9,459 nucleotides of DNA from Verrucomicrobiota bacterium (GTDB lineage Bacteria > Verrucomicrobiota > Verrucomicrobiia > Verrucomicrobiales > DEV007). The position numbers and the translations under genes are program-made. Below are positions 7,579-9,459 of the stretch, in pieces. Each line of letters opens with the position of its first letter. Position 1 is the first letter of the stretch. The notes under the pieces were generated by a model. That model did no database searches and was not told the origin of the DNA. It saw only the letters and a list, made by a program, of their open reading frames with translations. The DNA lies in contig JAHDCN010000010.1 of the NCBI GenBank assembly GCA_020629815.1, positions 16,922 through 26,380 on the forward strand, given 5' to 3'.

Positions 7579-7646
7579 GGTGACCAAACAGGGTTCGTTC
7601 CGTGAGGTAACAGGGTTAGGTCGATGACCATACCCTGTCAGGTCAC
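7579..7646. repeat. Palindromic intergenic repeat, copy 2 (immediately upstream of ispH)
   Basis: The core at 7608-7638 is the inverted counterpart of copy 1 (898-928), differing at one of 31 bases in the hairpin loop. It forms the same 13-bp imperfect stem, with ACCCTGT and ACAGGGT ends. A third AACAGGGTT unit lies at 7587-7595, and a short outer inverted pair, GTGACC (7580-7585) with GGTCAC (7641-7646), frames the element. The ispH start codon is only two bases from its edge, so in the mRNA the folded element would sit directly against the ribosome-binding region. The third unit has the opposite orientation, relative to the core, from that in copy 1. Confidence 0.8.
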
Positions 7647-7670
7647 TGTATGGTAACGTTTTTCCAGAAT

Positions 7671-8354
7671 CTAGAACCAAACGTTGTTGATGTCGGTAAA
7701 GACCGCATCAGATGCTCGAACTGCCGGTGACGAATCCGGGTGGTTGTAATCAGTGGGGCGCGGCACATTCTTTCCGAGAGTGGCATCCTCCGGATGACTG
7801 TGTTGGATAATCACCGGGGTGCCAACTTTGGTCATATTGTAAAACTCGCCGGCAATTGACTTGTGAAGACGCAAGCATCCGTGAGTTCTCGCTTCAGGCC
7901 AAACCGCGCCAGCATGGAAACCACAGTCTTTACCGAAGTATACCCAATACGGCAACGGATAGCCCTTGTAGCTGTATCCGGCCGGCATATTACTTCTCTT
8001 TCCTGGAACCACGTGTCCATCTTTCACGAAAAAGCCGTAGATACTGGAGCGCTTCTTCACCTCTTTGTGCTGAACCCGCCAGGTCCCGGTTGGAGTCGGG
8101 TGAGTTGGCTTGCCAATACACACAGCCGCGACGAAGCGAGGCTGGCCAGCTTCCAAAACGTAAACCGCCTTATTAGACAGACTGACTTTCACCGTCACGG
8201 CATCCATATTGGTAATATTGCCGTATCGCACCGCCATACTCTTTGGTCCAACGGGTTTCGATGCCTGTTTTGTCGCGCAGCTGGTAAAGGTGAGCGCGAA
8301 AAGACCCGCGAGGAGGAAAATTGGGGACTTCATTTTCTCAGAATTCAGTTTCAT
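7671..8354 (-). CDS. L,D-transpeptidase (YkuD domain), probable lipoprotein
   Basis: This protein carries a YkuD L,D-transpeptidase domain. Such enzymes form 3-3 peptidoglycan crosslinks or attach proteins to peptidoglycan, using a catalytic Cys in the envelope. Counting from the ATG at 8354 (227 residues), the domain spans roughly 50-185. It has the signature HAGAVWPEARTHGCLRLHKS, with His147, His158 and catalytic Cys160. The N-terminus is Lys-containing, then hydrophobic (PIFLLAGLFALTF), ending in TSC with Cys26, a plausible lipobox. Outer-membrane or periplasmic lipoprotein placement is inferred. A tail of about 35 residues follows the domain, unassigned. Start choice is uncertain: ATG at 8354, ATG at 8333 (a compact signal peptide), or GTG at 8372; all keep the lipobox and none has a strong Shine-Dalgarno. 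The next gene, ispH, is on the same strand about 93 bp downstream across the repeat. Confidence 0.88.
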   Translation of the reverse strand: MKLNSEKMKSPIFLLAGLFALTFTSCATKQASKPVGPKSMAVRYGNITNMDAVTVKVSLSNKAVYVLEAGQPRFVAAVCIGKPTHPTPTGTWRVQHKEVKKRSSIYGFFVKDGHVVPGKRSNMPAGYSYKGYPLPYWVYFGKDCGFHAGAVWPEARTHGCLRLHKSIAGEFYNMTKVGTPVIIQHSHPEDATLGKNVPRPTDYNHPDSSPAVRASDAVFTDINNVWF

Positions 8355-8432
8355 GTGCGCGGAATTTACCACGAAAGAAGGTTTTCCGCCAAAAAACTTG
8401 AGAGCTTTAGAAAAAATTGAATTTTTTAGACC

Positions 8433-8460
8433 TAAATAGTTGACGAAAGTTAAATATCAA
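8433..8460 (-). promoter_or_regulatory. Possible promoter for the L,D-transpeptidase gene
   Basis: On the minus strand, TTGATA (8460-8455, 5/6 to consensus) lies 16 bp from TATTTA (8438-8433, 3/6). Transcription would begin near 8426 and give a leader of about 70 nt, AT-rich, with no evident hairpin. It overlaps the stronger plus-strand promoter almost entirely, so the two would compete for polymerase. The -10 is poor, so confidence is low. Confidence 0.3.
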
Positions 8461-8467
8461 GTATATT
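8440..8467 (+). promoter_or_regulatory. Sigma70-type promoter of the predicted small RNA
   Basis: TTGACG (8440-8445, 5/6) and TATATT (8462-8467, 5/6) are separated by 16 bp. They sit in a distinctly AT-rich stretch, unlike the coding regions on either side. The predicted start is about 8474. No plus-strand protein gene follows; instead a strong intrinsic terminator appears about 50 bp downstream. Confidence 0.6.
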
Positions 8468-8473
8468 CCAATC

Positions 8474-8558
8474 ATAGTTACTTTCTCGGTAACTGTCTGT
8501 TTGTGTTTCGTGTTTCGGAGCCGCTCAGTCTTTCGGGGCTGAGCGGCTTCTGTTTTTT
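8474..8558 (+). ncRNA. Predicted small RNA, about 85 nt
   Basis: This is the interval between the predicted start of the plus-strand promoter and the end of the terminator T-run. The transcript would begin with a small hairpin, AGTTAC (8476-8481) and GTAACT (8489-8494), closing the 7-base loop TTTCTCG. A single-stranded U/G-rich linker follows (8495-8516, containing TGTTTGTGTTTCG and TGTTTC). It ends in the strong terminator stem. There is no start codon with a ribosome-binding site and no useful reading frame. Genes on both sides are on the minus strand, so this is not the leader of either. A hairpin, open linker, and terminator with a U-tail is the common layout of trans-acting small RNAs. 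The family is not recognised. Coordinates rest on promoter and terminator prediction only. Confidence 0.5.
8519..8558 (+). terminator. Strong intrinsic (Rho-independent) terminator
   Basis: A perfect 10-bp GC-rich stem, AGCCGCTCAG (8519-8528) with CTGAGCGGCT (8539-8548), closes a 10-base loop. It can extend by a G-U and a G-C pair (8517-8518 with 8549-8550). A run of six T follows at 8553-8558. The T-run is only on the plus strand; on the minus strand the stem is followed by CCGAAAC, so it is not a good terminator for the gene to the right. Confidence 0.85.
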
Positions 8559-8659
8559 ACGGCCGAAGAATTATTGGCTAAGGTCTAATCGGAGCAATCT
8601 CTAGCGAAAGGCTAATGATTAGCCGGATTACTTTGATCACGAGCCTTCCGCTGCAAAGG

Positions 8660-9459
8660 CTACTTACACCGCACCAGAGTCTGAATCGCAAAGGCGGTGC
8701 CGTAGGGTTGGTGATACGAGTAAAACGGATAGTCCCACCAGGAGCCGTCTTTTTCCTGCAGCTTGGTGATGATCTCCGCGATATTCTTCTTGTGAACCTT
8801 CTGTCGTTTCTCAGGCAAAAGATCAATGCCCAGCGCGGCATAGTAGTGTCCGTAGTAGTAAAAGTAACCCGCTACCGCAAACCACGACTCGTGAGGAATG
8901 GGACGTTTCCGGCCAATGTCGAGCCAGCCATTACGCTCAACCAGTTTCACCAGCCACTCATCTACGACGTCATCGGTAACTTTTTCGTCACCCCAGATCC
9001 GCAGCGCATAGTTGCAGGCCTGACTGCGACCAAGACTGCCTCCGGCACGGTTGATATCGTAGAACGGCCGACTCTTCAGATACTCCCCATACATGTAGGT
9101 ATGATCGGGTTTGCGCTGTCGATTGATACTATCGATTGCACGCCGGATCAGTTTCTCCGGAATCTGGACACCGTCGATGTCTTTCGCTTCATGAAAGGCA
9201 ACCAGGCAGGTTGCTGATGTAAAACTGATCGAGCTGGAAGAGGGCTTCGCAGTCCCAACCCGAAAATCGTAATAGCCCCAGCCGCCGTCCACCGATTCGT
9301 ATCGATTGAGCCGTTCCACCTGATTGTTGATCAACTCGACGATTGCAGATTTCTCTTCTTCTTCCGCTCGCTCATGCATCCGCACCAGTGCCTGAATCCC
9401 ATAGGCATGAGTCCACACGTTGTAAATCGCATCCGCAGCAGCCCGCCGGACTTTGGGCA
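8660..9459 (-). CDS. Prenyltransferase/squalene-oxidase repeat (alpha/alpha-toroid) protein, N-terminus cut by the window edge
   Basis: The reading frame is open to the right edge, and 265 C-terminal residues are visible. A GTG at 9418 lies in frame, but the upstream residues (PKVRRAAADAIYN) continue the helical pattern, so it is not the true start. QW-like motifs typical of squalene cyclase and prenyltransferase toroids are seen at DGGWGYYDF (57-65) and DGSWWDYPFYSY (237-248), each next to a helix of the form AIQALVRM or AFAIQTLVRC. The middle has many Tyr/Trp residues (WFAVAGYFYYYGHYYAALG). No DxDD cyclase motif is visible, and the spacing does not match squalene-hopene cyclase, so enzymatic cyclisation should not be assumed. 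Similar proteins of unknown function are common in Planctomycetes and Verrucomicrobia. An imperfect hairpin (GGCTAA, 8610-8615, with TTAGCC, 8619-8624) lies just past the stop, but only a short T-run follows it. Confidence 0.75.
   Translation of the reverse strand, partial: PKVRRAAADAIYNVWTHAYGIQALVRMHERAEEEEKSAIVELINNQVERLNRYESVDGGWGYYDFRVGTAKPSSSSISFTSATCLVAFHEAKDIDGVQIPEKLIRRAIDSINRQRKPDHTYMYGEYLKSRPFYDINRAGGSLGRSQACNYALRIWGDEKVTDDVVDEWLVKLVERNGWLDIGRKRPIPHESWFAVAGYFYYYGHYYAALGIDLLPEKRQKVHKKNIAEIITKLQEKDGSWWDYPFYSYHQPYGTAFAIQTLVRCK

Noticed and set aside
7863..8420. Plus-strand open frame of 185 codons
   Set aside because: It is antisense to the L,D-transpeptidase gene, whose catalytic HGC motif is in the minus frame. 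It also runs through the AT-rich promoter region and has no recognisable domain.
8610..8624. GGCTAA-TGA-TTAGCC hairpin as a terminator of the toroid gene
   Set aside because: It has a six-pair stem with only three T after it on the minus strand; too weak to call as a terminator.
8660..9459. Squalene-hopene cyclase, making ispH part of a hopanoid locus
   Set aside because: The cyclase motifs are not visible, and the fragment does not follow the spacing of known cyclases; the shared fold alone does not support a hopanoid role.

Overview
The window looks like a chromosomal, housekeeping-type stretch from a member of the Planctomycetes-Verrucomicrobia-Chlamydiae group, most likely a verrucomicrobium of the Opitutae type. 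That placement is an inference. It rests on the 3-keto-disaccharide hydrolase (DUF1080) exported protein, an IspH of the plant/cyanobacterial type, the squalene-cyclase-like toroid protein, weak Shine-Dalgarno sequences at most starts, and moderate GC content. No transposase, phage, tRNA, rRNA or CRISPR sequence was seen.

Left part (1-2753, all minus strand). In transcription order these are rsuA (16S rRNA pseudouridine synthase), a MoxR-type AAA+ ATPase, and a DUF58/von Willebrand A protein that runs off the left edge. MoxR plus DUF58 is the classic start of a cell-envelope/chaperone-like cluster whose remaining members would lie left of the window. A palindromic repeat sits between moxR and the DUF58 gene and supplies the moxR stop codon.

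Middle (2913-5723, plus strand). A single large gene encodes a full-length RapA/HepA-type SNF2 ATPase, the RNA-polymerase recycling factor. It is divergent from rsuA and ends in an 11-bp tail-to-tail overlap with the DUF1080 gene.

Right-middle (5713-8354, minus strand). In transcription order: a YkuD L,D-transpeptidase lipoprotein, then ispH (last step of the MEP isoprenoid pathway), then the secreted DUF1080 protein. The last two overlap by 4 bp (ATGA) and are probably translationally coupled. A second copy of the palindromic repeat, inverted relative to the first and 30/31 identical over its core, lies directly in front of ispH.

Right part (8355-9459). The roughly 300-bp gap between the L,D-transpeptidase gene and the last gene holds no protein gene. 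It does hold a well-formed sigma70-like promoter (TTGACG, 16-bp spacer, TATATT) followed about 50 bp later by a strong intrinsic terminator on the same strand. Together they predict a free-standing small RNA of about 85 nt. The window ends inside a minus-strand gene for an alpha/alpha-toroid protein of the prenyltransferase/squalene-oxidase repeat type, of which only the C-terminal 265 residues are visible.

The two items that ordinary gene annotation would miss are the predicted small RNA at 8474-8558 and the paired palindromic repeats at 898-950 and 7579-7646.
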